Shown: piece after piece, positions 25,891-33,582 of the stretch
Layout: the number at the start of each line of letters is the position of its first letter
Position numbering within the stretch: the first letter of the stretch is position 1
Source: Gillisia sp.
GTDB taxonomy: Bacteria > Bacteroidota > Bacteroidia > Flavobacteriales > Flavobacteriaceae
DNA: 38,252 nucleotides
Reading direction: 5' to 3'
Assembly (NCBI GenBank): GCA_024635675.1
Contig: JAGXIJ010000098.1
Location: 1-38,252 of the forward strand
Notes under the pieces: generated by a model
The model's database searches: none
Told to the model about the DNA's origin: nothing
What the model saw: only the letters and a program-made list of their open reading frames with translations
Program-made: the position numbers and the translations under genes

Positions 25891-27429
25891 ATGCTGGTAA
25901 AGGTTTATGGTAGTGCTGTTTTTGGAGTTGAAGCTACCACAATTACCGTAGAAGTAAATGTAGCTGCCGGCATTGGGTATCACCTGGTGGGACTTCCAGA
26001 TAATGCTATAAAAGAAAGCAGCTTTCGCATAGCTGCTGCACTTCAAAATAATTCCTATAAATTCCCGGGAAAGAAAATCACCATCAATATGGCGCCTGCC
26101 GATCTCAGGAAGGAAGGCTCAGCCTACGATCTTACCTTGGCTCTTGGAATTCTGGCGGCCTCCGAACAAATTAAAGCAGAAAATATAGGGGATTTTCTCA
26201 TCATGGGAGAACTTTCACTGGATGGAAGTCTTCAGCCTATTAAGGGTGCACTGCCAATTGCCATTAAAGCTAAGGAAGAAGGATATAAAGGATTTATTCT
26301 GCCAATTCAAAATGTAAAAGAAGCAGCTATAGTAAGCGGGTTAGACGTATATGGTGTTTCAAATATCCTGGAAGTGATCCAATACTTCGATAAGGGAACT
26401 CCGTTGGAAAGAACTATAATAGATACGAGACTAGAGTTTTATAATAACCTGGATCATCTGGAACATGATTTTGCAGATGTAAAAGGACAGGAAAGTATAA
26501 AACGCTGTATGGAAATTGCCGCCGCAGGAGGTCATAATATCATTCTTATTGGCCCACCTGGAGCAGGAAAAACCATGTTAGCAAAAAGATTACCGAGTAT
26601 TTTACCACCAATGACCCTTCATGAAGCCTTAGAAACTACGAAGATACATAGTGTAGTAGGTAAAATTAAAGAACATGTGGGCTTAATGTCTCAACGCCCT
26701 TTTAGAAGCCCACATCATACCATTTCCGATGTGGCCTTAGTTGGCGGTGGGACGTATCCACAGCCGGGTGAAATCTCCTTGTCTCATAATGGAGTATTGT
26801 TTTTAGATGAATTGCCCGAATTTAAAAGGGGAGTTTTAGAAGTTTTGAGGCAACCTTTGGAAGATCGGGAAGTAACTATTTCCAGAGCAAAGTTTACGGT
26901 CACCTATCCCTCAAGTTTTATGCTTGTAGCCAGTATGAACCCGAGCCCAAGCGGATTTTTTAACGATCCAAGTTCACCAATGTCCTCTTCTCCGGGAGAA
27001 ATGCAGCGGTATCTTAGTAGAATAAGCGGGCCCTTACTGGATAGAATAGATATTCATATAGAAGTAACGCCGGTGCCTTTCGAGAAACTAAGTGAGGAAC
27101 GAAATGGAGAAAAAAGTGTAGACATCAGGAAAAGAGTTACCAGAGCCCGACAGGTTCAAACAGACCGTTTTAAAGAGAATGAGAAAGTTCATTATAATGC
27201 TCAAATGAATGTAAAGCAGATCTCTGAATATTGTAAGCTCGAAGATGCTTCAAAACAACTTCTAAAAACAGCTATGGAACGTTTAAATTTATCTGCAAGA
27301 GCCTATGATAGGATTTTAAAAGTCTCCCGCACTATTGCAGATCTTTCAGAAAGTGAACATATACAAGGAAGTCATATTAGTGAAGCAATTCAATATAGAA
27401 GTTTGGATAGAGAAGGCTGGTTAGGTTAA
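25891..27429 (+). CDS. ComM/YifB-family Mg-chelatase-like AAA+ ATPase
   Basis: 512 aa, the usual length. The N-terminal ChlI-like Lon-fold domain (about 20-170; INMAPADLRKEGSAYDLTLA) is followed by the AAA+ module with Walker A IGPPGAGKTMLAKRLPSILP (from about 212), Walker B LFLDELPEF and SMNPSPSG as sensor region. The C-terminal helical domain contains LNLSARAYDRILKVSRTIAD. In naturally competent bacteria ComM is a helicase that promotes branch migration during integration of incoming DNA; in others its role is less clear. It is cytoplasmic and not functionally linked to its neighbours. Confidence 0.95.
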   Translation: MLVKVYGSAVFGVEATTITVEVNVAAGIGYHLVGLPDNAIKESSFRIAAALQNNSYKFPGKKITINMAPADLRKEGSAYDLTLALGILAASEQIKAENIGDFLIMGELSLDGSLQPIKGALPIAIKAKEEGYKGFILPIQNVKEAAIVSGLDVYGVSNILEVIQYFDKGTPLERTIIDTRLEFYNNLDHLEHDFADVKGQESIKRCMEIAAAGGHNIILIGPPGAGKTMLAKRLPSILPPMTLHEALETTKIHSVVGKIKEHVGLMSQRPFRSPHHTISDVALVGGGTYPQPGEISLSHNGVLFLDELPEFKRGVLEVLRQPLEDREVTISRAKFTVTYPSSFMLVASMNPSPSGFFNDPSSPMSSSPGEMQRYLSRISGPLLDRIDIHIEVTPVPFEKLSEERNGEKSVDIRKRVTRARQVQTDRFKENEKVHYNAQMNVKQISEYCKLEDASKQLLKTAMERLNLSARAYDRILKVSRTIADLSESEHIQGSHISEAIQYRSLDREGWLG

Positions 27430-27467
27430 AAATTTCTTACTTATCAATCGCTTACCGAAGATTTTAA

Positions 27468-27475
27468 TACATTTG
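27468..27475 (+). promoter_or_regulatory. Likely -7 box of the DUF2891-pxp operon
   Basis: TACATTTG matches TAnnTTTG exactly and lies 31 bases before the ATG at 27507. No good TTTG -33 element is visible at the right distance. Confidence 0.35.
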
Positions 27476-27506
27476 GGTATTATACATAAGTTACACCTAC
27501 TTGAAA

Positions 27507-28673
27507 ATGAAAATAACACTAATGACCTTGTTACTTGTCTTAATGATGGGTTGTAAAGGAGATAATCGCAATAGCTTAGATAAGGAGGGAAACCCGGAAT
27601 CTGATAGTACCTCTGCGACAGACATTTCAATTGAATCTATCTTAGGGCCCGAAGTTATTGAGCTTAATTTAGAGAAGGCTAATAAACTTGTGGAATTGCC
27701 ACTGGCTTGTATAAGCACTGAATACCCTAATAAATTAAATCAGACCTTAGGAAGTGCGAAAGATCTCCAATCTCCAAAAGAACTGCACCCAGCATTTTAT
27801 GGCTGTTTCGACTGGCATTCTGCCGTTCATGCACAGTGGGCTTTAATTAAATTATTGAAACAATTTCCAAAACTGGAAAAGGCAAATGAGATAAAAGCCA
27901 AATTAGAAGCATCCTTATCTAAAGAAAATATTGCAGCTGAGGTTCGCTATTTTCAAACTGAAAACAATAAGGATTACGAACGTACTTATGGATGGGCATG
28001 GGTGTTGAAACTTTCACAAGAACTTCACACATGGGACTCTGACCTAGGGGAGGAGCTATCGGAAAATTTAAAGCCTTTGTCTGATCTTATGGTTGCTAAT
28101 TTCACAGAATTTCTTCCCAAGCTTGTATATCCAATACGAGTTGGAGAACATACCAATACCGCATTCGCATTAAGCTTTGCCTATGATTATGCAGAAGCCG
28201 TTAAGGATACAGCATTTCTAAGTTTAATAGATAAAAGAGCAAAAGAATTCTATCTAAAAGATGACAACTGCCCTGTATCTTGGGAGCCAAGCGGATTCGA
28301 TTTTCTCTCCCCTTGTTTACAAGAGGTAGATATTATGAGAAAGATCTTGCCAAAAGCAGCTTTCCCGTTGTGGATAAATGATTTTATGCCGGAATTAATG
28401 AATAAGGAATTTGATATGGCCGTGGGCAGAGTTTCAGACAGGACCGATGGTAAGTTGGTGCATTTGGATGGTCTAAACTTTAGCAGAGCTTGGGTTTTAT
28501 ACGGTCTTGCGAATACATATCCAGATAAATTTTCTCATCTAAAAGCAGTTGCAGATCGTCATGTAGCAAAATCATTCCCCAACTTGGTAGGAGATAGTTA
28601 TGAAGGCGGGCACTGGTTAGGGAGTTTTGCATTATATGCCTTACAGGAAGCTAAGGTTAAGGCAAATAAGTGA
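27507..28673 (+). CDS. DUF2891 lipoprotein
   Basis: About 388 aa from the ATG at 27507; a TTG two codons upstream is also possible. MKITLMTLLLVLMMGC is a short lipoprotein signal with Cys16, then KGDNRNSLDKE. The rest matches the DUF2891 family, with HPAFYGCFDWHSAVHAQWAL, ERTYGWAWVLKLSQEL, EPSGFDFLSPCLQ, HLDGLNFSRAW and YEGGHWLGSF. The spaced His, Asp and Trp motifs and helical repeats suggest an (alpha/alpha) barrel enzyme, but no activity is known to me. The stop TGA overlaps the GTG of the NRAMP-like gene, so it is cotranscribed with the 5-oxoproline genes. A periplasmic or outer-membrane location follows from the lipobox. Confidence 0.85.
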   Translation: MKITLMTLLLVLMMGCKGDNRNSLDKEGNPESDSTSATDISIESILGPEVIELNLEKANKLVELPLACISTEYPNKLNQTLGSAKDLQSPKELHPAFYGCFDWHSAVHAQWALIKLLKQFPKLEKANEIKAKLEASLSKENIAAEVRYFQTENNKDYERTYGWAWVLKLSQELHTWDSDLGEELSENLKPLSDLMVANFTEFLPKLVYPIRVGEHTNTAFALSFAYDYAEAVKDTAFLSLIDKRAKEFYLKDDNCPVSWEPSGFDFLSPCLQEVDIMRKILPKAAFPLWINDFMPELMNKEFDMAVGRVSDRTDGKLVHLDGLNFSRAWVLYGLANTYPDKFSHLKAVADRHVAKSFPNLVGDSYEGGHWLGSFALYALQEAKVKANK

Positions 28674-29896
28674 GAAATTGGTTTAAAAATGTTGGCCCAG
28701 GAGTTTTAGTTTCGGCTGCATTTATTGGACCAGGAACGGTTACCGTTTGTACACTGGCTGGAGTGAACTTTCAGTTTGCTTTATTATGGGCGCTTCTTTT
28801 ATCTGTTTTAGCTTGTATCATTCTTCAGGAAATGGCGGCAAGACTAGGTCTTATCTCTCAATCGGGTCTAAGTGAAAGCATTAGAAAGGAGATTCAACAC
28901 CCAATTTTAAGAGGATTAGCGATCATATTAGTCCTTTCTGCCATAGTATTAGGTAATGCAGCTTATGAAGCCGGTAATATCACCGGTGCTGTATTGGGTA
29001 TTACCGCGGTGTTATCTCCTTTAGAATTTCAGCTAGGATCAGCATTTAGTCTTAATTTATGGAGTTTAATGATTGGGGTCGTAGCCTTTGTGTTGCTTTA
29101 TATAGGAAATTATAAAGTGTTGGAACGAGTGTTTATTGGATTGGTTGCCTTAATGAGTATTTCCTTTATAATCACTGCCTTTCTTACTCAACCTGATTTT
29201 TCAGCTATTTTAGAAGGATTATTTATTCCAAAACTAGGTGCCGATGGCATCTTAACGGTAATAGCGCTGGTTGGAACCACCGTAGTGCCTTATAACTTAT
29301 TTCTACATGCATCACTGGTTAGTGAGAAATGGAAAGATCCTACTAAGCTTAAAATGGTAAGGAAGGAACTAATAGTGGCAATTATTCTGGGAGGGATCGT
29401 TTCTATGGCAATAGTGATAAGTGCAGCAGCTCCAAATCTAGAAAATGTCTCATCGGCTGCAGATCTTGCAGCCGGACTTAATCCTTTGTTTGGGAAATAT
29501 GCAACTTGGTTTATAGCGATTGGTTTATTAGCCTCAGGAATTACCTCGGCGATTACAGCGCCTTTGGCTGCGGCATATGTTGTTAAGGGGTGTTTTGGAT
29601 GGGAGAGTGGATTGAAATCTAAGAAATTTAGAGCAGTATGGATAAGCATACTGGGGATGGGAGTACTTTTCTCGTCTTTACAATTTAAACCTATAGAAAT
29701 AATAAGATTTGCTCAAATAGCCAATGGCTTACTATTACCCATTATAGCGATCTTCCTTTTTTGGATCGTTAATAAAGCATCGGTGATGGGAAAACACAAA
29801 AATTCCTTGTTCCAAAACATATTAGGAATGATAATTATTTTAATTTCTATTTTCCTTGGAGCCAAATCGATATATTCGGTATTTCAGAATTTTTAA
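28670..29896 (+). CDS. NRAMP-like permease of the 5-oxoprolinase operon
   Basis: 408 aa with about 11 hydrophobic segments. It begins at a GTG overlapping the previous stop by 4 bases. Membrane segment 1, GPGVLVSAAFIGPGTVTVCT, aligns with NRAMP GPGxLVxxxYxDPGNxAT, and segment 6, VGTTVVPYNLFLHASLV, with VGxxVMPHNLYLHSxLV. The metal-binding residues of true NRAMP proteins are therefore changed: Asp to Gly20, Asn to Thr23, Met to Val206 and His to Tyr208. It is unlikely to carry manganese or iron in the usual way. Its place directly before pxpABC, and the NRAMP-like ycsG in the Bacillus subtilis kip/pxp operon, suggest uptake of 5-oxoproline or a related organic substrate (inference). Confidence 0.88.
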   Translation: MRNWFKNVGPGVLVSAAFIGPGTVTVCTLAGVNFQFALLWALLLSVLACIILQEMAARLGLISQSGLSESIRKEIQHPILRGLAIILVLSAIVLGNAAYEAGNITGAVLGITAVLSPLEFQLGSAFSLNLWSLMIGVVAFVLLYIGNYKVLERVFIGLVALMSISFIITAFLTQPDFSAILEGLFIPKLGADGILTVIALVGTTVVPYNLFLHASLVSEKWKDPTKLKMVRKELIVAIILGGIVSMAIVISAAAPNLENVSSAADLAAGLNPLFGKYATWFIAIGLLASGITSAITAPLAAAYVVKGCFGWESGLKSKKFRAVWISILGMGVLFSSLQFKPIEIIRFAQIANGLLLPIIAIFLFWIVNKASVMGKHKNSLFQNILGMIIILISIFLGAKSIYSVFQNF

Positions 29897-29907
29897 AATC
29901 TAATTTT

Positions 29908-30645
29908 ATGAAAACAATTCATATTAACTGCGATCTAGGAGAGGGCGGAAAATATGATGCGCAATTAATGCCCTTGATTTCTACATGCAACATTGCTTGT
30001 GGAGGACATGCAGGCGATGCTAAAAGTATGCTTAAAACTGTGCTGTTAGCGATGGAGAACAATGTTGAAATGGGAGCCCATCCTTCGTATCCGGATAGTG
30101 ATAATTTTGGAAGACGATCTTTAGTTATTCCCGATTATGAATTAAAAAAGTCTTTGCTAAACCAGATTCAAAACCTTCACGAAATAGTTAAAGTTCAAGG
30201 TGGAAAACTAACGCATTTAAAACCTCACGGAGCTCTTTATAATGATGCGGCAAAGGATGAAAAAATCGCCCAAATTGTACTGGATTCTGTTTTAGAATCC
30301 GGCCTGGATCTTTCACTCTATGTACCTCAGAATTCGATTATTTCGAGCTTGGCAAAAGGAAAAATACCGGTAGTTTTTGAGGCCTTCGCAGACCGTAATT
30401 ATAACTCAGATTTTAGTCTTGTTTCACGAGCCAAAAACAATGCATTGATCACTCAAAAAGAAGCAGTTTTTAAGCACCTTTTGTCGATGTTTTCTAAGGG
30501 TGAAATTGTGTGTGAAAATGATGTCAAAATACCTTCTGTAGCAGCTACTTATTGTCTTCATAGTGACACCCCAAATTCCGTAGAGATCATCAAATTTCTG
30601 GATAAGGAATTCAGTAAAATGAATATCAAAATTGCAAAGAGATGA
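29908..30645 (+). CDS. pxpA: 5-oxoprolinase subunit A (LamB/YcsF family)
   Basis: 245 aa. INCDLGEGGKYDAQLMPLIS (5-24), NIACGGHAGD (near 28-37), GAHPSYPDSDNFGRR and HLKPHGALYNDAA are the LamB/YcsF hallmarks with Asp, His and Glu of a deacetylase-like barrel. With PxpB and PxpC it splits 5-oxoproline, a damage product of glutamine and glutamate, to glutamate using ATP. It starts 11 bases after the permease stop and overlaps pxpB by 4 bases. Confidence 0.95.
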   Translation: MKTIHINCDLGEGGKYDAQLMPLISTCNIACGGHAGDAKSMLKTVLLAMENNVEMGAHPSYPDSDNFGRRSLVIPDYELKKSLLNQIQNLHEIVKVQGGKLTHLKPHGALYNDAAKDEKIAQIVLDSVLESGLDLSLYVPQNSIISSLAKGKIPVVFEAFADRNYNSDFSLVSRAKNNALITQKEAVFKHLLSMFSKGEIVCENDVKIPSVAATYCLHSDTPNSVEIIKFLDKEFSKMNIKIAKR

Positions 30646-31376
30646 GCGCTGATTATCCACAAATAAAACCGATGGGGGACAAGGCCATTCTTATAGATTT
30701 TGAACCTAATATCGATGAAAAGTCACTCGAAAAGCTGCTGAATTTAAAAGAATTTGTTGAAAATGAATTAGTTGAAGATAAGGTTGAGGTAATTAACACA
30801 TTTTGCTCATTATTAATTATTTACACTCACACTATAGAAAACGTCTATGATAAGGTTTTAGCTATTAAAGACCTTGTTTCCAGAGCTAATATAGTAAAAA
30901 ATATCGATTCAAAGATTTTTGATATCCCCGTGTGTTATGAGGAAGAATTCGGACTGGATCTGGAGTATATTTCCAAAGATAAAAACCTTAAAATTCCTGA
31001 GATAATTAAAATTCACACGGCACCGGTTTACACGGTTTATTTCATCGGATTTCTGCCCGGATTTTTATACCTGGGAGGCCTTGATGAGAGGTTGGTAATT
31101 TCAAGAAAAATTAGCCCTAGAATGAAGGTCGAAAAAGGTGCTGTTGGGATAGGTGAAAATCAGACCGGAATTTATCCAAAAACCAGCCCTGGAGGATGGC
31201 AAATTATAGGAAGTTCTCCAGTGTCTTTTTTCGATAAAAATAGCAACCCGCCATGTGAGATTTTAGCTGGAGATAAGGTGAGATTTTATTCAATTTCAAA
31301 ACCGGAATATCTTCAAATTTCGAAGAAAATAGAACAAGGGAAATTTCAATTAAAAAGTGAAAAATATCATGGGTGA
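30642..31376 (+). CDS. pxpB: 5-oxoprolinase subunit B (KipI/PxpB)
   Basis: 244 aa. The start ATGA overlaps the pxpA stop. The N-terminal half (about 5-85) is the KipI N-domain. The C-terminal half has the allophanate-hydrolase subunit 1 cyclophilin-like fold, with YFIGFLPGFLYLGGLDERL, GAVGIGENQTGIYPKTSPGG and WQIIGSSPVSFFD. It forms the ATP-dependent enzyme with PxpA and PxpC. In Bacillus its homologue KipI also inhibits the sporulation kinase KinA; nothing here suggests such a role. It overlaps pxpC. Confidence 0.95.
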   Translation: MSADYPQIKPMGDKAILIDFEPNIDEKSLEKLLNLKEFVENELVEDKVEVINTFCSLLIIYTHTIENVYDKVLAIKDLVSRANIVKNIDSKIFDIPVCYEEEFGLDLEYISKDKNLKIPEIIKIHTAPVYTVYFIGFLPGFLYLGGLDERLVISRKISPRMKVEKGAVGIGENQTGIYPKTSPGGWQIIGSSPVSFFDKNSNPPCEILAGDKVRFYSISKPEYLQISKKIEQGKFQLKSEKYHG

Positions 31377-32229
31377 GATAGCCGTTTTACTCCCGGGTTT
31401 ATATTCGACTATTCAGGATATGGGAAGACTTAATTTTAGAAAATTTGGAGTGCCTCTAAGTGGAGTTATGGATTCTTTTGCTGCCAAAAAAGCTAACCTT
31501 CTTTTATCGAATTCAGAGTTTTCTCCTGTCATGGAAATAACCCAACTGGGTCCTAAATTAAAATTTTCCGGGCCTACGCTAATTTCAATTTGTGGTGCGT
31601 TCTTGAGCCCTAAAATAAATGATGAGCTTGTTAATAATAATAAACCACTTTCAATTTACAAGGGAGATGTACTATCCTTTGGGAAAAGAATTATAGGATG
31701 TAGAGCATACCTTGCTATATCCGGTGGTTTTAATTCTGAAAAGGTGCTGGGGAGTGCCAGCTGGTATCATGGAATTACAGAGAGGGGACTATTACAAAAA
31801 GGGAGCCTACTTAAATTCACTAATTTTAATAGCCCATCTTATAATTTAAACTCGAGTATAAAAGTTGATACCAAATATATAAGTGATGTGAAGGTAAAGG
31901 TTTTTAAAGGGCCGGAATATGAATTGCTTACAATTTCTCAGCAAAAATCCCTTTTAGGGTTGGGGTTTAGTATAGATCTAAATAATAACAGGATGGCCAT
32001 TCAACTAAAAGAAGTTTTAGAAAACGAACTTAAACCTATAATTACCGGTCCGGTACTGCCGGGTACAGTTCAGTTAACGCCATCGGGAAAAATAATTATT
32101 TTAATGCGCGATTGTCAAACTACAGGTGGCTACCCAAGAATATTGCAACTTAGTGAAAATGGAATGAATACACTGGCGCAAAAAGTTGTTGGGGAAGCTA
32201 TCAAGTTTCAGTTAATTGAAATAAATTGA
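31369..32229 (+). CDS. pxpC: 5-oxoprolinase subunit C (KipA/PxpC)
   Basis: 286 aa from the ATG at 31369, overlapping pxpB by 8 bases; a GTG at 31357 would add four residues. LLPGLYSTIQDMGRLNFRKF and GVPLSGVMDSFAAKKAN open the allophanate-hydrolase subunit 2 (biotin-dependent carboxylase-like) domain. RAYLAISGGF, GSASWYHGITERGLLQKGS, MAIQL and the ending RDCQTTGGYPRILQLSENGM are also typical. It completes the PxpABC 5-oxoprolinase. It is the last gene of the operon; no clear hairpin terminator follows apart from the first structured repeat at 32256. Confidence 0.94.
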   Translation: MGEIAVLLPGLYSTIQDMGRLNFRKFGVPLSGVMDSFAAKKANLLLSNSEFSPVMEITQLGPKLKFSGPTLISICGAFLSPKINDELVNNNKPLSIYKGDVLSFGKRIIGCRAYLAISGGFNSEKVLGSASWYHGITERGLLQKGSLLKFTNFNSPSYNLNSSIKVDTKYISDVKVKVFKGPEYELLTISQQKSLLGLGFSIDLNNNRMAIQLKEVLENELKPIITGPVLPGTVQLTPSGKIIILMRDCQTTGGYPRILQLSENGMNTLAQKVVGEAIKFQLIEIN

Positions 32230-32255
32230 AGAAGTTCACGTTTAAGAAATGACAC

Positions 32256-32430
32256 AGGGTTAAAATAAAAAAAAGTGTCAATTAAACGTGGTTCAAAGAT
32301 CTAAAGCCCTACCTAAAAATCGATTTACACTTTTAACGACACTTTTTTAACCCTAACTTTTTAAGCTAATTAAATTAATACTCAAATTTAGGTGTGAAAC
32401 GGAGGTTGTACAAGGGGAAAAACCCCCTTT
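32256..32430 (+). ncRNA. Structured repeat unit 1 (possible small RNA)
   Basis: AAAAAAGTGTC (32269-32279) pairs with GACACTTTTTT (32338-32348), and AGGGTT (32256-32261) can extend the stem with AACCCT (32349-32354). The loop carries the shared motif GCCCTACCTAAAAAT (32306-32320) and ACAC. A second hairpin, AAGGGG-AAAAA-CCCCC with T after it (32412-32430), ends the unit like an intrinsic terminator. This is the most diverged of four tandem units. No known RNA family was recognised. Confidence 0.45.
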
Positions 32431-32501
32431 CTTGATGGTCTCATTTTTGATGAAACCTATTAAGTAAACTACTATTCCACAACTTATATTAGGAATGAAA
32501 T

Positions 32502-32661
32502 AAAAAGGGTGTCGTTTTTGTGTATTTAGATCTTTTATCGACCCCACCCAATAATAGATCACACATCTACGACACTTCTTTTTTTTAACACTTAAAGCGT
32601 TTATTTCAATCCAAAAGTACTTTCCTGCCAGAAGCCTTACAAGGGGCTTTTTCCCTTTTTT
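32502..32661 (+). ncRNA. Structured repeat unit 2 (possible small RNA)
   Basis: GTGTCG (32509-32514) pairs with CGACAC (32570-32575), extended by two G-U pairs and an A-T tract. The loop has CCCCACCCAATAAT (32542-32555) and AGAT-CACAC-ATCT. After about 65 bases comes AAGGGG-CTTTTT-CCC with six T (32641-32661), terminator-like on the plus strand. It is nearly identical to unit 3 over the whole period of about 229 bases, so the two arose by recent tandem duplication. Confidence 0.5.
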
Positions 32662-32730
32662 AACGGTCTTAATTTTGACGAGACCTATTAAGAAAGAATT
32701 ATTAACCTATAGCTTATGTTAGGAATGAAA

Positions 32731-32890
32731 TAAAGAAGTGTCGTTTTTGTGTTTATAATTTTCTTATCGGCCCCACCCAATAATAGATCACACATCTACG
32801 GCACTTCTTTTTTTTAACACTTAAAGCGTTTATTTCAATCCAAAAGTACTTTCCTACCAGAAGCCTTACAAGGGGCTTTTTCCCTTTTTT
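32731..32890 (+). ncRNA. Structured repeat unit 3 (possible small RNA)
   Basis: AAAGAAGTGTCG (32732-32743) pairs over 12 bases with CGGCACTTCTTT (32799-32810), with one U-G pair (32741/32801). The loop has CCCCACCCAATAAT (32771-32784). It ends with AGGGG-CTTTTTT-CCC and six T (32871-32890). Relative to unit 2 a G-C pair (32735/32807) replaces an A-C mismatch, and A-U pairs replace G-U pairs. Confidence 0.5.
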
Positions 32891-32940
32891 ATAGATTTAT
32901 ATTATAATCAAATTAAAAATTTTATTCAAAAGAGTTTGAA

Positions 32941-33100
32941 AGAAAAGTGCCGACTTGCAAATTGAATTATTAAAAGCCCTATCTAATAATAACTCACACA
33001 AAACCAGCACTTTTTAGTCTTTATCACTTTAGATAAACTAAAATGTTAGTACAACATTAAATTTAGCTTTACAGTTCCTCAAGGGGATTTTTCCCCTATT
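32941..33100 (+). ncRNA. Structured repeat unit 4 (possible small RNA or leader)
   Basis: AAAAGTGC (32943-32950) pairs perfectly with GCACTTTT (33007-33014). The loop has GCCCTATCTAATAAT (from 32976) and ACAC. It ends with AGGGG-ATTTTT-CCCCT (33082-33097). The C-G pair 32950/33007 occupies the place of the U-A pair in units 1 and 2. The unit ends about 90 bases before the small-protein gene at 33193, so it could also be that gene's leader. Confidence 0.45.
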
Positions 33101-33192
33101 TGACTTCGTTATTCCAATTTTGTTACATAAAAAATCTATTTTTAACAAAAATTATTGACTAATGAATCTTTTATTAATAGAAATTCAATAAT

Positions 33193-33567
33193 ATGGGTAA
33201 AAAAATTACAGTTGCAAAGGCAAAACAATTACAAAAAAAATGGTGGAATACCAGATTAAATGTTACCACAAATGGTAAAAAACATGAAGATACCTGCCAG
33301 TTTTATTTTACAGTAGATGAACTTCAAACATTCTTGGCCGAGGTAAAGACCAAGTCTTTACAGCAAGGTGTGGAAACTCCAGGAATAAATATCTGGTTTG
33401 GGGCTTATGATGCTACCGCAACAGAACCTAGTTTGGCTACGGTATTTTTTGCGGCAACCAAAAGAGTAAAGTCTGATGATCCTGAGTTGGAATACGAAGA
33501 TGTTGCTAATGATGAGATAGAACCCTTTAATGATGGTAGCGGATTATGGCCTCCTGGAGAATATTAA
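33193..33567 (+). CDS. Small acidic-tailed protein of unknown function, cassette copy 1
   Basis: 124 aa, soluble, with no signal peptide or membrane segment. The N-terminus ITVAKAKQLQKKWWNTRLN is basic and probably helical. The middle FYFTVDELQTFLAEVKTKSL and GINIWFGAYDAT suggest an alpha/beta fold. The end is acidic and closes in EIEPFNDGSGLWPPGEY. This tail recurs twice downstream (34319-34390 and 34521-34607), so the tail is the conserved hallmark. I recall similar proteins with a (W/N)PPxEY/F end in Flavobacteriaceae but know no function. The membrane-protein gene starts 15 bases later and is surely its partner. Confidence 0.75.
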   Translation: MGKKITVAKAKQLQKKWWNTRLNVTTNGKKHEDTCQFYFTVDELQTFLAEVKTKSLQQGVETPGINIWFGAYDATATEPSLATVFFAATKRVKSDDPELEYEDVANDEIEPFNDGSGLWPPGEY

Positions 33568-33582
33568 ATTCCACAAAATAAT

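Larger units (their letters stand above)
32230..33192. repeat. 963-base gene-free region holding a four-unit tandem repeat
   Basis: Between pxpC and the small-protein gene no convincing protein gene exists. The region is built of four tandem units with periods of about 234, 229 and 208 bases. The spacers of units 1-2 and 2-3 also match: a GGTCT...ACC hairpin, CCTATTAAG, and TTAGGAATGAAATAAA just before the next unit. The last 90 bases are AT-rich with an inverted TTTTGTTA/TAACAAAA pair. No transposase, reverse transcriptase or cas gene is near. Confidence 0.75.

Noticed and set aside
32353-32562. Minus-strand 69-codon frame inside the repeat array
   Set aside because: It spans parts of two repeat units and a spacer, has no family likeness, and does not persist in the other repeat copies.
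32256-33100. Retron or IS200/IS605-type RNA
   Set aside because: No reverse transcriptase, IscB/TnpB or transposase gene is in the window, and the fold does not match what I know of them.
33118-33150. Inverted TTTTGTTA/TAACAAAA before the small-protein gene as a terminator or operator
   Set aside because: Only 8 bp in AT-rich DNA with a long spacer; too weak to call alone.
32230-33192. CRISPR array
   Set aside because: The repeats are over 200 bases long with no short regular spacers, and no cas gene is near.
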